From Cuniculiplasma divulgatum (GTDB taxonomy: Archaea > Thermoplasmatota > Thermoplasmata > Thermoplasmatales > Thermoplasmataceae), in NCBI GenBank assembly GCA_031200235.1, contig CP133595.1, positions 1,240,001 through 1,304,000 on the forward strand: 64,000 nucleotides of DNA. The letters are read 5' to 3'. Of the stretch, positions 1-8,768 are shown in pieces. The first letter of the stretch is position 1. Each line of letters starts with the position of its first letter. The translations under genes were made by a program, and so were the position numbers. The notes under the pieces were generated by a model, which was not told the DNA's origin, made no database searches, and saw only the letters and a list, made by a program, of their open reading frames with translations.

Positions 1-973
1 CCACATACTGCCAGAGCCTCTGCTGGTAAATCTGTTCCCTGATCTCCTCAAGCTCATTGAAGATTGCAGAAAGGTTGTGCATGGAAAGCAGTTTGAAGCG
101 CTCTTCTGGGGTGGCATTCCTGACCTCATCCACGGTGTATTTACCGTAAAGGGGGCTCCACCTGGGAAATGATCCTATCTTTGAAAGGTCCCTGGACCCG
201 TCTTGGAAAAGCATTCTGTTGTCCCTGGCATACTTGACATAGGATGCAGAATCGAAAATGTCAACGCCCAGGAGAACAGCCATTCCCATGAACATTGGAT
301 GTCCCCCGCCGAAAAGGTGTATGGGCTTGGAAAAATCAGCATTGATCTTGCTGGAAATTATGACATCAACAAGATCATCATAGCGGTAGTTTTCAAGCAG
401 AGGGACAACACCACCTATGGGGAGGTATCCTGCCTGGGATGAGCTCATGAGTTCAGCAGACATCTTCCTGAGGTCCATGTGAAGCGACCCCTGTATGGGC
501 CCTGCCATTATGGTATCATCAACGGGAGGCAATTCAGCCATTCTCCTGTGTGTCTCCAGTACGGCCTCCTTTGCCCGGTCATGGGAAAAATCAGGTTCTG
601 AGAATATGTCAAGTATTGTGGATATGTCACTTCCTATTTTCCTCTGGAAATCCACTATCTCAACATTTGAAAATTCAACGTCGGAGTAAACATGGCTCTG
701 GAAGGTGCCACTGTCGGTCATTATTGGCCCGTCGAATCCAAGCAGGGAATGAACCCCATATTTCTCGGCTCTTTCCCTAAGTTTCGGATTTCTCCTGATT
801 ATGTAGCTGTTCGTTATGAACGCTCTTGCTCCCAGACTGACCATTTCCTCTGTGGTGAGTGTGGGTATATTGGGGTTTACAACCGGAAGGATTGTGGGGG
901 TCTGGATATCACCGTGTGCTGTGGAAAATTTCCCGATCCTTGCCAGGCCATCCCTGTGTATGATTTCCAACAC
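1..973 (-). CDS. tgtA: Archaeosine tRNA-guanine transglycosylase, N-terminal part (3' end outside window)
   Basis: Reading the minus strand from about 973 gives an open frame to the window edge (about 323 residues, no stop). It begins by exchanging guanine-15 of tRNA for preQ0, the first step to archaeosine. Visible hallmarks are the TGT motif TDSGTFQSH, with the nucleophilic Asp region, and FGGGHPMFMGMA further on. The start is GTG at 971-973 or TTG at 968-970; both follow the Shine-Dalgarno-like GAGGT at 976-982, and I cannot choose between them. It lies about 20 bases after the ABCE1 stop, so it is probably the last known member of that operon. The C-terminal and PUA regions are not in the window. 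Confidence 0.88.
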   Translation of the reverse strand, partial: MLEIIHRDGLARIGKFSTAHGDIQTPTILPVVNPNIPTLTTEEMVSLGARAFITNSYIIRRNPKLRERAEKYGVHSLLGFDGPIMTDSGTFQSHVYSDVEFSNVEIVDFQRKIGSDISTILDIFSEPDFSHDRAKEAVLETHRRMAELPPVDDTIMAGPIQGSLHMDLRKMSAELMSSSQAGYLPIGGVVPLLENYRYDDLVDVIISSKINADFSKPIHLFGGGHPMFMGMAVLLGVDIFDSASYVKYARDNRMLFQDGSRDLSKIGSFPRWSPLYGKYTVDEVRNATPEERFKLLSMHNLSAIFNELEEIREQIYQQRLWQYV

Positions 974-992
974 TGTACCTCAATGCGGGATG

Positions 993-2765
993 TCATCCCG
1001 AATAATAGTAATTTCCGGACTCTCTCTGGGATTTGTCAAGCCTGCTGTTGATCTTGTTTATTCTTGGGCGCTTGGTGGTGGCGTCCCTCCGGAATGTCAC
1101 ACCCGCATCCCTGAGGAACATGTTCATTCCATCCTTCATGGACATGGGGCCCCGTGAAAAGCCCTCCTTCCCGGGAGTACCGTTGAAAACTATGAGTGCA
1201 TCTGAAATCAGGTCAATGAGATACACATCATGATCAATTACGAAGGCGCTCCTCTTGTTGTTTTCCATTACCCGCCTTATTATTCTAGCTGCGGACATCC
1301 TGTAAGCACTGTCAAGGTGGGCAGAAGGCTCATCGATTATGTACAGGTCTGCATCAAGGGATAAAGTCAGGGCGATTGAAACCCTCTGCAGCTCACCACC
1401 TGAAAGGTCTCCCACATTATTATCAAAGAGTGAATCAACTTCCAGGGGCTTCATGACCTCATTCTTGACCATGGCGCTGTCCATCCTTTCCTTCAGGGCC
1501 TGGTAGAGCAGCTCAGACACAGTACCCTGAAAATCTGACGAGATGTACTGGGGCTTGTATGATATCTTCAGAGTCCTTGATAATGATCCCGTGGTTGGTG
1601 TCATTATGCCGGCAAGCATCTTTGCAAAGGTGGACTTCCCAAGTGCATTTCTTCCCAGAACACCGATAACCTCGCCATTGCGTATCAACCCGTTTTCCAC
1701 CTTCAGGGTGAAGCCCTCAAGTTCCATGGAGAGGTCTGACCACGAGGCAATTTCAGACCCGCTGTCAGTCCTCCTGGCTGATTTCTCCTGGAAATCTATT
1801 GAATAATTCCTTATCCTGACATTTTCCTCCCTCAGGTATCCTTCAAGAAAAGAATTTATCGCTTTGTTGCTGGTTCTCTGCTCAGTTATGATTCCATAGG
1901 CACCAGACTGGCCGTATACCAGATGAACGCTATCAGCCATCCAGTCCATGAGGGCCAGATCATGCTCAACAACCATGACGGTCTTGGTTCTTGACAGTTC
2001 CTGGATTATTTTGGCAACCCTGATCCTTTCGGCCACATCAAGGTAGGATGACATCTCGTCAAAGAGATATATGTCCGCGTCTTTCAGCAGAGTTGTGGCA
2101 ATGGCCAGCTTCTGCAGCTCACCGCCAGAGCATGCCTTTACGTCCCTGTCCAGTGATCCCTGCATTTCAAGCTGTGATACCACATCATCGAACCTGTTCT
2201 GAGGGTCATTCCTTCGCAGGATTTCTCCAAGAGTCCCATTCACTACCCTTGGAATCAGGTCAACGTTCTGATCCTTCAGGACAGCTTTCCTCTTTCCTTC
2301 ATAGATGTCCTGGAAATAAGTGCCCATAAGAGAGGTTGCAAAATAACGTATGACGTTGTCTTTTGAAGCCTCTTCCTCATACTTGCCGAAGTTAGGCACC
2401 AGCAGCCCTGAAAGTATCTTCAGTGTTGTTGTCTTGCCCATCCCATTCTGCCCCAGGATGGCTGTAACCTTACCCTGTTCCAGAATTGGGAGTGAATAGA
2501 GGCGGAAAGAATTCAGCCCGTACTGGTGGGTAATTTCTGAGTTCAGCTCATCCGGCAGCCCGATAATCTTTATTGCGCCAAAGGGGCACCGATGCACGCA
2601 TATGCCGCATCCGATGCACAGCGGCTCATTTATGACCGGTTGCTCATCCGGCACCGGAAATTCTATTGTAGGCGTTCCACTGCGTACAGGTGGGCAGTAA
2701 TACTGGCATTCATGGTGGCATCTCTTTGGATGGCACCTTTCCCGATCAAGTACAGCGATCTGCAA
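993..2765 (-). CDS. abce1: ABCE1/Rli1 ribosome recycling ATPase
   Basis: 590 residues, normal length for ABCE1, which splits ribosomes after termination using two ABC ATPase domains and an Fe-S domain. The N-terminus carries two [4Fe-4S] cysteine sets (C11, C16, C20, C24 and C50, C53, C56, C60). Walker A of the first ABC domain is GQNGMGKT (105-112), with signature CSGGELQKL; the second has GRNALGKST and LSGGELQRV. The start is TTG at 2763-2765, preceded by AGGTG that overlaps the TAG stop of the upstream gene, implying coupled translation. It sits between the unknown gene at 2774 and tgtA, all on the minus strand with gaps of 8-20 bases. Confidence 0.97.
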   Translation of the reverse strand: MQIAVLDRERCHPKRCHHECQYYCPPVRSGTPTIEFPVPDEQPVINEPLCIGCGICVHRCPFGAIKIIGLPDELNSEITHQYGLNSFRLYSLPILEQGKVTAILGQNGMGKTTTLKILSGLLVPNFGKYEEEASKDNVIRYFATSLMGTYFQDIYEGKRKAVLKDQNVDLIPRVVNGTLGEILRRNDPQNRFDDVVSQLEMQGSLDRDVKACSGGELQKLAIATTLLKDADIYLFDEMSSYLDVAERIRVAKIIQELSRTKTVMVVEHDLALMDWMADSVHLVYGQSGAYGIITEQRTSNKAINSFLEGYLREENVRIRNYSIDFQEKSARRTDSGSEIASWSDLSMELEGFTLKVENGLIRNGEVIGVLGRNALGKSTFAKMLAGIMTPTTGSLSRTLKISYKPQYISSDFQGTVSELLYQALKERMDSAMVKNEVMKPLEVDSLFDNNVGDLSGGELQRVSIALTLSLDADLYIIDEPSAHLDSAYRMSAARIIRRVMENNKRSAFVIDHDVYLIDLISDALIVFNGTPGKEGFSRGPMSMKDGMNMFLRDAGVTFRRDATTKRPRINKINSRLDKSQRESGNYYYSG

Positions 2766-2773
2766 TTCAGCAC

Positions 2774-3205
2774 CTAGTTCATCTTCCAGTACTCATCAGG
2801 AATATCATCATATATCTGGAAGTCCTGGTTTTTCTCAATCTTCGTGGTAACCGTCTTCATCTTTGACAGCTCAATAATGCGGTTCACATTGAGTATCCAG
2901 TAATGTATTCTCCATTCCCTTCCGTCATACAGGGTGGTTTCCTCCCTCTCTGTCTGGAGAATGCCAATATCTTCCATGGTATAGAAAGCATCCCTGTCCT
3001 CGGGCTCAAGCATGTTGTCTATGACCCGATCATTGTACCCAAAAAAGTTGATGAGGTGTTCGGCTGCCTCAAAAGCTTCTTCCGGGCTCATGCTCCTGTT
3101 CTGCAGGCTGAGGCCTTTGCTTATGGCCACTGACAGTTCATCAATGTTTGTGTAATTCCTGTGGTACCCAATACCCTCAATAGGGCGGTCTTCACTGTTT
3201 TCCAT
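2774..3205 (-). CDS. Conserved-looking hypothetical protein, first gene of the ABCE1-tgtA operon
   Basis: I do not recognise this 143-residue protein. It is soluble, acidic, rich in Glu and Asp, and has no signal or membrane segment; an aromatic stretch (WRIHYWILNVNRI) lies near residue 100. The frame extends upstream to 3310, but that extension is hydrophobic, A+T-rich promoter-like DNA, so the ATG at 3203-3205 is preferred; GAGGATCG lies before it. A TATA-like TTATTAATAA lies around 3250-3262. The TAG stop overlaps the ribosome site of ABCE1, suggesting a translation-linked role, though that is only an inference from position. Confidence 0.7.
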   Translation of the reverse strand: MENSEDRPIEGIGYHRNYTNIDELSVAISKGLSLQNRSMSPEEAFEAAEHLINFFGYNDRVIDNMLEPEDRDAFYTMEDIGILQTEREETTLYDGREWRIHYWILNVNRIIELSKMKTVTTKIEKNQDFQIYDDIPDEYWKMN

Positions 3206-3387
3206 GTTGGTTTCGATCCTCTTAGTCACGCAAGTAATCCTAATTGTAATTTTATTAATAAGATTATCTGGCAATAGAAAAATCAACAAAATGTCATAAA
3301 ATTTTATCAAATTATGTTTATTTATTCATAAAGTCAGGGGTCCATATGGCAGTAACTGTCATGTAGCTTCTTTGCCGGATCGGGCAG

Positions 3388-3397
3388 GATAAATATG
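3388..3397 (+). promoter_or_regulatory. TATA box of folP
   Basis: GATAAATATG at about 3388-3397 lies roughly 25 bases before the folP ATG at 3418, with no Shine-Dalgarno between. This is the spacing expected for a leaderless archaeal transcript. Confidence 0.5.
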
Positions 3398-3417
3398 TCT
3401 GAGTTATATCAGGCTCA

Positions 3418-4434
3418 ATGTCCACAGGTGTATTTGCTTTTCCTGCAAGAAATACCAATGATCCATTCCATGGGGGATACCCTGAGAATTTTGAACTGAT
3501 CAGTGTGGAGGAAATCCATGAAGGCGGTGTCGTTCCTCTAGAGCCTGTAAACATATGGGGAAGGTTATATTTCCATTATATCTCAAGGGAAATCGCCAAT
3601 CTGAATGTGGATGCCAGGATTGGGGCCCGGCTCATTGAAAGCAGGCACGTCAGCAAGATCCACACCAGAATCATGGCCATCATCAATACAACTCCAGATT
3701 CCTTTTACCCAGGTTCCAGGCACAGTGTTCCCGATAAGTATGTGGACAGCATACTTGATCAGAAGCCAGACATCATTGATATAGGTGGGGAAAGCACCAG
3801 GCCAGGCAGTGCCCCTGTAAGCACAGCAGAAGAAATTGAGAGAATCAAGCCGGTGCTGGATTACATAACCTCAACTTCCAGCATTCCTGTGTCGCTTGAC
3901 ACAAGGCATACGGAGGTAGCCGATCACTTCAGGGACAGGATCAGCATGCTTAATGACATCACCGGATTTTCGGACCAGCGGATGATCCAGATTGCTGCTG
4001 AGAGTAAATTGCAGTGTGTTGTCATGCATATGCGCGGTACTCCCAAAACCATGCAGTCTATGACTCATTACGGGGACCTCATTGCGGAGACAGTCAAAGA
4101 AATCCAGGAGCGCGTTATCCGCATGATGGATTCCGGAGTGGAGCCTAACCGGATCGTCGTGGATCCCGGAATTGGATTCGCAAAGGATACCGCTGGGAAT
4201 ATGGATATATTGAGGAATATCAGATCCTACAGGTTCGGCTTTCCATTGCTTGTGGGAGTTTCGCGTAAGGCATTCATAGGAAATATAACCGGTCGTGATG
4301 TGCAGGGAAGACTTCCCGGAACCATTGCCCTAACCGCATATCTTGCAGCAGAAGGGGTGGATATTGTAAGGGTTCACGATCCAGCTGAAAATTCGGATGC
4401 TGTGAAAATTATAGAAGCCCTGAAAAATCAGTGA
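3418..4434 (+). CDS. folP: Dihydropteroate synthase
   Basis: 338 residues. It condenses p-aminobenzoate-type precursors with the pterin pyrophosphate in folate-like cofactor synthesis. The TIM-barrel core starts near residue 85 with MAIINTTPDSF (86-96), followed by DIGGESTRPG (121-130), DPGIGFAK and GVSRKAFIG, all classical DHPS signatures. About 80 residues precede the core, longer than bacterial FolP; such extensions occur in archaeal members. It converges with the Fur-family gene and overlaps its end by 7 bases. Confidence 0.95.
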   Translation: MSTGVFAFPARNTNDPFHGGYPENFELISVEEIHEGGVVPLEPVNIWGRLYFHYISREIANLNVDARIGARLIESRHVSKIHTRIMAIINTTPDSFYPGSRHSVPDKYVDSILDQKPDIIDIGGESTRPGSAPVSTAEEIERIKPVLDYITSTSSIPVSLDTRHTEVADHFRDRISMLNDITGFSDQRMIQIAAESKLQCVVMHMRGTPKTMQSMTHYGDLIAETVKEIQERVIRMMDSGVEPNRIVVDPGIGFAKDTAGNMDILRNIRSYRFGFPLLVGVSRKAFIGNITGRDVQGRLPGTIALTAYLAAEGVDIVRVHDPAENSDAVKIIEALKNQ

Positions 4435-4853
4435 TCATAGCCGTTTCTGCGGCATTCGCGGCATACGCCCTTCAGAATTAAACTTGCCTGTTCTATCAAG
4501 TTTCCATCCACGTCTATTGAGCGGAAAAGAGAATCCTCGTCCATATCCATGTCGTAGATGTTCCCGCATACCGTGCAAAGGAAATTGGCATGGAATTTTG
4601 TGTTGGTCTCAAACCATGTTGTGCCGTTGAGTTCAAGGGATTTCAATGTGCCTGCGGACTGCAGTGCCTTGAGTATATTGTAGACTGTTGCCAGGGTGAT
4701 GGTTGGCTCTTCCTCCCTTATTGCGTTGAATATCTTTTCTGCAGTGAAGTGTCCTGGGCTGTGATCCCTCACGTAATCTATAACGGTGAGCCTCTGCGGT
4801 GTTATCTTGAAACTTGATTTCCTTAGGGAATCAACATAATAGTCCCGTTCCAT
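4428..4853 (-). CDS. Fur/PerR-family metalloregulator
   Basis: 141 residues, the usual Fur size. The N-terminal winged helix (about 10-75, with ITPQRLTVIDYV and TLATVYNIL) should bind DNA; the C-terminal dimerisation part has a structural zinc site from C93/C96 and C131/C134. FHANFLC provides the usual histidine near the zinc site. It may sense iron, peroxide or zinc; the sequence does not settle which. A palindromic A+T motif lies between its TATA box and start codon, which suggests autoregulation. Confidence 0.9.
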   Translation of the reverse strand: MERDYYVDSLRKSSFKITPQRLTVIDYVRDHSPGHFTAEKIFNAIREEEPTITLATVYNILKALQSAGTLKSLELNGTTWFETNTKFHANFLCTVCGNIYDMDMDEDSLFRSIDVDGNLIEQASLILKGVCRECRRNGYDH

Positions 4854-4866
4854 GAGGTTATATTTC

Positions 4867-4879
4867 TAATTAGTAATTA
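4867..4879. promoter_or_regulatory. Candidate Fur-family operator at its own promoter
   Basis: TAATTA-G-TAATTA forms a 13-base near-perfect palindrome 14 bases upstream of the regulator's ATG. A TATA-like TTATAAAC (minus strand, about 4886-4893) predicts transcription starting near 4866, so the palindrome would cover the start site. Protein binding is inferred only. Confidence 0.4.
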
Positions 4880-4978
4880 ACATTTGTTTATAACATATAT
4901 GCCCCAGAGCTACTTGAGATATGCCCGCACCACCCTTATTTAAGGTCATTTATTTTATCTGGGACTGAATAACCCGTC

Positions 4979-6250
4979 ATGAAGGTTTTCGGCATAACTG
5001 CCCCAATGACTGGTTCAGGAAAGACAACAGTGACGCTGGCCTTTCTTTCCAGGCTTAAAAATTCCACCGGATTTAAGATTGGTCCGGATTATATAGATGG
5101 CGGCCTTTCCTCAAGAGTCACCGGAAACAGGACATGGAACATTGATCGCTGGATACAGGGGAAAGCATATTCCAGCGTACTGGCAGGAGCTGCTTCAAAA
5201 TATGACTACGGAGTTGTTGAGGGCGTCATGGGACTTTATGATTCAGGGTCACCAATAAACCTGAGTACATATTATTACTTCAGGAAGTTTTCGATTCCGT
5301 ATGTTCTGGTCATCGATGTATCAAAGCTCGCTGAATCAGCCTATTACATTGCAAAATCCTTCATAACCCGTCTTACTCTGGGCGTAGTTATCAACAGGTA
5401 TGCATCCCAAAAGCACCTTGAGATGGTATCCAAACCCTTCACAGAACATGGAATACCAATAATAGGAGCAATACCGCGGGAAGACCGCTTCACTGTCCCG
5501 GAAAGACATTTGGGATTGCACACCGGGCAGGAGATGGATGACATCTTGGAGAAAGCCTCCTTGGTATCAAATTATCTTGAAATGGACTTCATAGAAAATC
5601 TGCCTGAGAGAGAGTTTCAGCAGCCCAGCCCTGCCAGGATTTCAGGTGGTGGAAAAAATATCTGGATAGCCCTCGACAGGGCATTCAACTTCTATTATGC
5701 AGATTCCATATGGGGGCTTGAAAGGATTGGCAATGTGAACTACTTTTCTCCCATATCCGGGGAACGTCCAGAGAATCCAGATATGGTTTATTTTGGCGGA
5801 GGCTATCCCGAGCTTTATGCACCGGAACTTTCTGCCAACCATGCGCTGAGTGGAATGATCAGGGATTATTCTGAATCGGGGGGCAACATAATTGCAGAAT
5901 GCGGTGGGCTGATGTATCTTGAGAAGGATATGGAGACTGAATCCGGGGTTTATTCCATGGGGGGTGTATTTAACGGTACTGTGAAGAAGAATGAAAGGCT
6001 CACACTCAGCTATACGCAGCTTAAGGCCGTCCAGGATTCCCTGCTTTTCAGGAAGGGAGAAGTCGTGCGGGGGCATGAATTTCATTACAGCAGCATAGTC
6101 GACCAGGGAGAGAAGTCTCTGGTTAACATCATAGGAAAAGGCATAGACGGAATGGACGGGCTTAAGATAAAAAACACGCTGGGGTCATATTCCCATTTCT
6201 CCCTGAACAGGTATTCCAAACGGCTTGAAAGGAAAATAAACGGACACTAG
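4979..6250 (+). CDS. cbiA: Cobyrinic acid a,c-diamide synthase
   Basis: 423 residues. An ATP-dependent glutamine amidotransferase that amidates the a and c side chains of cobyrinic acid in cobalamin synthesis. The N-terminal MinD-like ATPase has GSGKTT at 13-18 and KIGPDYID; the C-terminal class I amidotransferase has the nucleophile C308 in AECGG and a later HEFHYS. No methanogenesis genes are nearby, so the related F430 enzyme CfbB is unlikely. TATA-like ATTTATTTTATC about 25 bases upstream indicates a leaderless ATG start. Confidence 0.93.
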   Translation: MKVFGITAPMTGSGKTTVTLAFLSRLKNSTGFKIGPDYIDGGLSSRVTGNRTWNIDRWIQGKAYSSVLAGAASKYDYGVVEGVMGLYDSGSPINLSTYYYFRKFSIPYVLVIDVSKLAESAYYIAKSFITRLTLGVVINRYASQKHLEMVSKPFTEHGIPIIGAIPREDRFTVPERHLGLHTGQEMDDILEKASLVSNYLEMDFIENLPEREFQQPSPARISGGGKNIWIALDRAFNFYYADSIWGLERIGNVNYFSPISGERPENPDMVYFGGGYPELYAPELSANHALSGMIRDYSESGGNIIAECGGLMYLEKDMETESGVYSMGGVFNGTVKKNERLTLSYTQLKAVQDSLLFRKGEVVRGHEFHYSSIVDQGEKSLVNIIGKGIDGMDGLKIKNTLGSYSHFSLNRYSKRLERKINGH

Positions 6251-6582
6251 GGATCGATGTTGTTGCGGTATGTTATCATAACGGCAACTCTTCTGCGCGA
6301 ATCAGATAGGATTTCTTCTATGGGCATCTTCAGGCGATATATGCGCCTGCTCCTCCCTTTTCCCATTACGTATTTCACGTCCATTGCCATTATGTAGCCG
6401 GTTCTAAGCAGTGTCTTCAGGCTTTCTGAAGCCCTGGACGAACTCATCCCAAGATAGAGGGTAAATTCAGGAAGGCCCACATCACTGACCTGCTCCAGCA
6501 TAGCAAGTATCTTTGACTGATTCTTTGTAAACCCGCCATCCCTGAGCATGGCGAAAACTGTATCGGCACGTTTGGAATCCAA
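6247..6582 (-). CDS. Winged-helix transcriptional regulator (MarR/TrmB-like)
   Basis: A small HTH protein; residues through GLPEFTLYLGMSSSRASESLKTLLRTGY form a winged helix resembling TrmB or MarR-like archaeal regulators, with a basic C-terminus (GKGRSRRIYRL). There is no effector domain. The open frame reaches 6675, but a TATA-like AAATATTT at 6603-6610 predicts an mRNA start near the TTG at 6580-6582; ATG at 6598-6600 is the alternative, and the longer forms would overlap the hisS promoter. It overlaps the cbiA end by 4 bases (convergent). Target genes are unknown. Confidence 0.7.
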   Translation of the reverse strand: MDSKRADTVFAMLRDGGFTKNQSKILAMLEQVSDVGLPEFTLYLGMSSSRASESLKTLLRTGYIMAMDVKYVMGKGRSRRIYRLKMPIEEILSDSRRRVAVMITYRNNIDP

Positions 6583-6674
6583 CTGAATAAATATTAACAT
6601 GAAAATATTTAAATGTATTGTTCCGAGACCATAAGAATGAAATCGGATATATATCCTGAGTGAATGCCTTGACA

Positions 6675-7955
6675 ATGAAATTTGAAAGCCTGAGGGGTTT
6701 CAGGGACATATATCCTGAAGATGCAGAGCCAAGGGAGAACATGTTCAACACGGCCAAAAGGGTTGCGCATTCCTTTGGGTTCCAGATAATAGACTTTCCA
6801 AGCCTTGAACCGCTTGATCTCTACAGAATAAAATCAGGTGATGAGCTTGTGAGCCAGACTTTCTCCTTTGTTGACAAGGGGGGCAGGGAAGTTACAATGG
6901 TCCCTGAAGCAACACCTTCGGTTGTGAGGATGCTTACCTCAAAGAAAGATCTTCAGAAGCCCGTAAGATGGTTCAGCCTTCCCAAGATATGGAGGTATGA
7001 GGAGCCACAGTCAGGCAGGCTCAGGGAACACGTTCAGTTCAACGCGGATCTTTTTGGTCCGGACACACCTGATGCTGACGCGGAGATAATAGGCCTGGCG
7101 GTAACGATTCTGGATTCACTCGGACTGTCTGGAAACTATGAGATAAGGATGAATCACAGGGGAATGATGGAGCAGATACTGAAGTCCATGAAAGTTGAGG
7201 ACACAGCACGTGCGTTCTCTGTTATTGACAGATTCCGGAAGCTCAAAGAAGACGAATTTATTGAGGCACTGGGTTTCATCAATATCTCCGGAAAACCCGC
7301 TGAAATGATCCTGAAGCTTGCAGGCACCAGAGTTGAATCCGTATACCTGAAGCAGGCAGTTTCGGAGATAGTCCCCCTCACACAGGATCTATCAGATATC
7401 CTGGACAGGATGGCAAAGACAATGGAGATGGTATCACTCTTCACGGATTCGCGTGTTGTGGTTGATTTTTCAATCGTAAGGGGGCTTTCTTACTATACAG
7501 GCATTGTGTTTGAGGCCTTTGATGTCATGGGTGAGCTCAGGTCAATACTTGGTGGCGGTAGATACAACAGCCTTTCGACGCTGCTTTCCGGGCAGGAGAT
7601 TCCCGCTGTCGGTTTTGGTATGGGCGATGTGGTTCTGGAGCTCCTGCTACGGAGAAACGGTTTGTGGAACAGGCGAACTGCAACTGACGGTTATTACGTG
7701 TGCATGGCATCTGACGGAGTTGAGATGTATTCAATGAGGTTGGCAGCGGAAGTGAGGAAGCGTGGGAAAACTGCAGTGCGCGATTCCGGTGGAAGGAAAT
7801 TGTCCGCGCAGCTAAGGGCAGCATCTTCGGCAGGACTGGCAAAATCCGTAATAATAGGGGCAAGAGAGGTGGAGACAGAATCAGTGACAATAAAGGATAT
7901 GGTTTCTGGAAAGCAGTCAACCATATCATACGCTGAATTTCTGGATTCTCTTTGA
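6675..7955 (+). CDS. hisS: Histidyl-tRNA synthetase
   Basis: Class II synthetase that charges tRNA-His. The N-terminus (LRGFRDIYPEDAEPRENMF) leads into motif 1; motif 2 contains RYEEPQSGRLREHVQFNAD, and GLSYYTGIVFEAF plus GGGRYNSL are the HisRS-specific and motif 3 regions. The frame opens at 6660, but TATA-like GATATATAT at 6643-6651 points to the ATG at 6675 as a leaderless start (427 residues). A strong 12-base-pair hairpin begins at its stop codon. Confidence 0.96.
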   Translation: MKFESLRGFRDIYPEDAEPRENMFNTAKRVAHSFGFQIIDFPSLEPLDLYRIKSGDELVSQTFSFVDKGGREVTMVPEATPSVVRMLTSKKDLQKPVRWFSLPKIWRYEEPQSGRLREHVQFNADLFGPDTPDADAEIIGLAVTILDSLGLSGNYEIRMNHRGMMEQILKSMKVEDTARAFSVIDRFRKLKEDEFIEALGFINISGKPAEMILKLAGTRVESVYLKQAVSEIVPLTQDLSDILDRMAKTMEMVSLFTDSRVVVDFSIVRGLSYYTGIVFEAFDVMGELRSILGGGRYNSLSTLLSGQEIPAVGFGMGDVVLELLLRRNGLWNRRTATDGYYVCMASDGVEMYSMRLAAEVRKRGKTAVRDSGGRKLSAQLRAASSAGLAKSVIIGAREVETESVTIKDMVSGKQSTISYAEFLDSL

Positions 7956-7983
7956 AGCAATAGGTGCTTCGACCTGTTGCTTC
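7954..7983 (+). other. Strong hairpin overlapping the hisS stop codon
   Basis: Positions 7954-7965 pair with 7972-7983 (12 pairs, one U-G) around the 6-base loop GCTTCG. No T-run follows, so it does not look like a simple archaeal terminator. It could be a 3' UTR stability or processing element. Confidence 0.55.
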
Positions 7984-8172
7984 AGGGGATTCTGACTTGC
8001 AGCCTTTATTGAGTTTTCGCAAATTTGTATCCAAATAGGACTGGTGCCTTTGGATAGATCCCATATTTGCCGTGAATCTGTAATTTCTTACTGTCAATGA
8101 TTTACAGACTAAGCAGGTTTCGCTTGAAAAAATTTATATTGGCTGGGAAGTTTATAGTACGAGGGTGAGATT

Positions 8173-8406
8173 GTGTCCTTGGCATTTATTCTGATAAGCA
8201 CGGTTCCCGGAAAGGAGCATGAAGTATACAACAAGATATCCAAGATACAGTATGTGGTGGAAATACATCCACTGTTTGGAGAATACGATCTTATCGTTAA
8301 GATAGATGCAAAGGATTACAGTGAGCTTGGAAAAATCGTGATCGAACAGATCAGGACAATCGACGGTGTTATAGATACCAAAACCCTTACTGGCATAAAG
8401 CTATGA
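8173..8406 (+). CDS. Stand-alone RAM (Lrp/AsnC ligand-binding) domain protein
   Basis: 77 residues covering only the effector-binding beta-alpha-beta fold of Lrp/AsnC regulators, with no HTH. The pattern FILISTVPGKEHEVYNKI, then GEYDLIVKIDA and TKTLTGIKL, is typical. Single-domain RAM proteins can bind amino acids or form mixed oligomers with full-length Lrp proteins. The GTG start at 8173 follows a strong Shine-Dalgarno (GAGGGTGAG), and TATA-like sequence lies near 8136-8146. The next gene's ribosome site overlaps its stop codon. Confidence 0.85.
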   Translation: MSLAFILISTVPGKEHEVYNKISKIQYVVEIHPLFGEYDLIVKIDAKDYSELGKIVIEQIRTIDGVIDTKTLTGIKL

Positions 8407-8419
8407 GGTGCATATCTTA

Positions 8420-8731
8420 ATGATAGTTTTCGACACATGGAACTGGGAAGTATTTTTGTTTGTGATTCTGGGGCTCCTTGCATTATCGCTGTTTGTGCTG
8501 GGAGTTCTGACTGCGTACTTTGGCAGCGGAAAGAGCAGAACAGTGGGTTCGCTACTTCTGGTTGTAGGTATCGTGATAGGAATAATCATGGTTTACTTCG
8601 GACATTACAGAATGCCCGATATTCACCTGCTGCAGAATGTGATCATTGGTGCCATATTCTATATTGTGGCAGCCATAATAGGGGTTGTAATAGGTCTCCT
8701 GGTCTTCCTGGGTGCCATAATGAAGACCTGA
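8420..8731 (+). CDS. Small integral membrane protein (three predicted helices)
   Basis: About 103 residues with three hydrophobic helices (roughly residues 8-30, 38-58 and 74-100 counted from the ATG) separated by short loops. No family is recognised. The frame opens at a GTG at 8408, but GAGGTG at 8405-8410 is better placed as the ribosome site of the ATG at 8420. It is translationally linked to the RAM-domain gene. Confidence 0.65.
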   Translation: MIVFDTWNWEVFLFVILGLLALSLFVLGVLTAYFGSGKSRTVGSLLLVVGIVIGIIMVYFGHYRMPDIHLLQNVIIGAIFYIVAAIIGVVIGLLVFLGAIMKT

Positions 8732-8768
8732 GTCTTCAATTAACAATATTAATACTTGATTTTTTCAG

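Noticed and set aside
4979-6250. CfbB of F430 synthesis instead of CbiA
   Set aside because: No methanogenesis or F430 genes appear, and other genes fit an aerobic Thermoplasmatales, so cobyrinate amidation is more likely.
7537-8097. 186-codon frame antisense to hisS
   Set aside because: It lies mostly opposite a certain gene, has a low-complexity Ser/Pro/Leu composition and no promoter or ribosome site.
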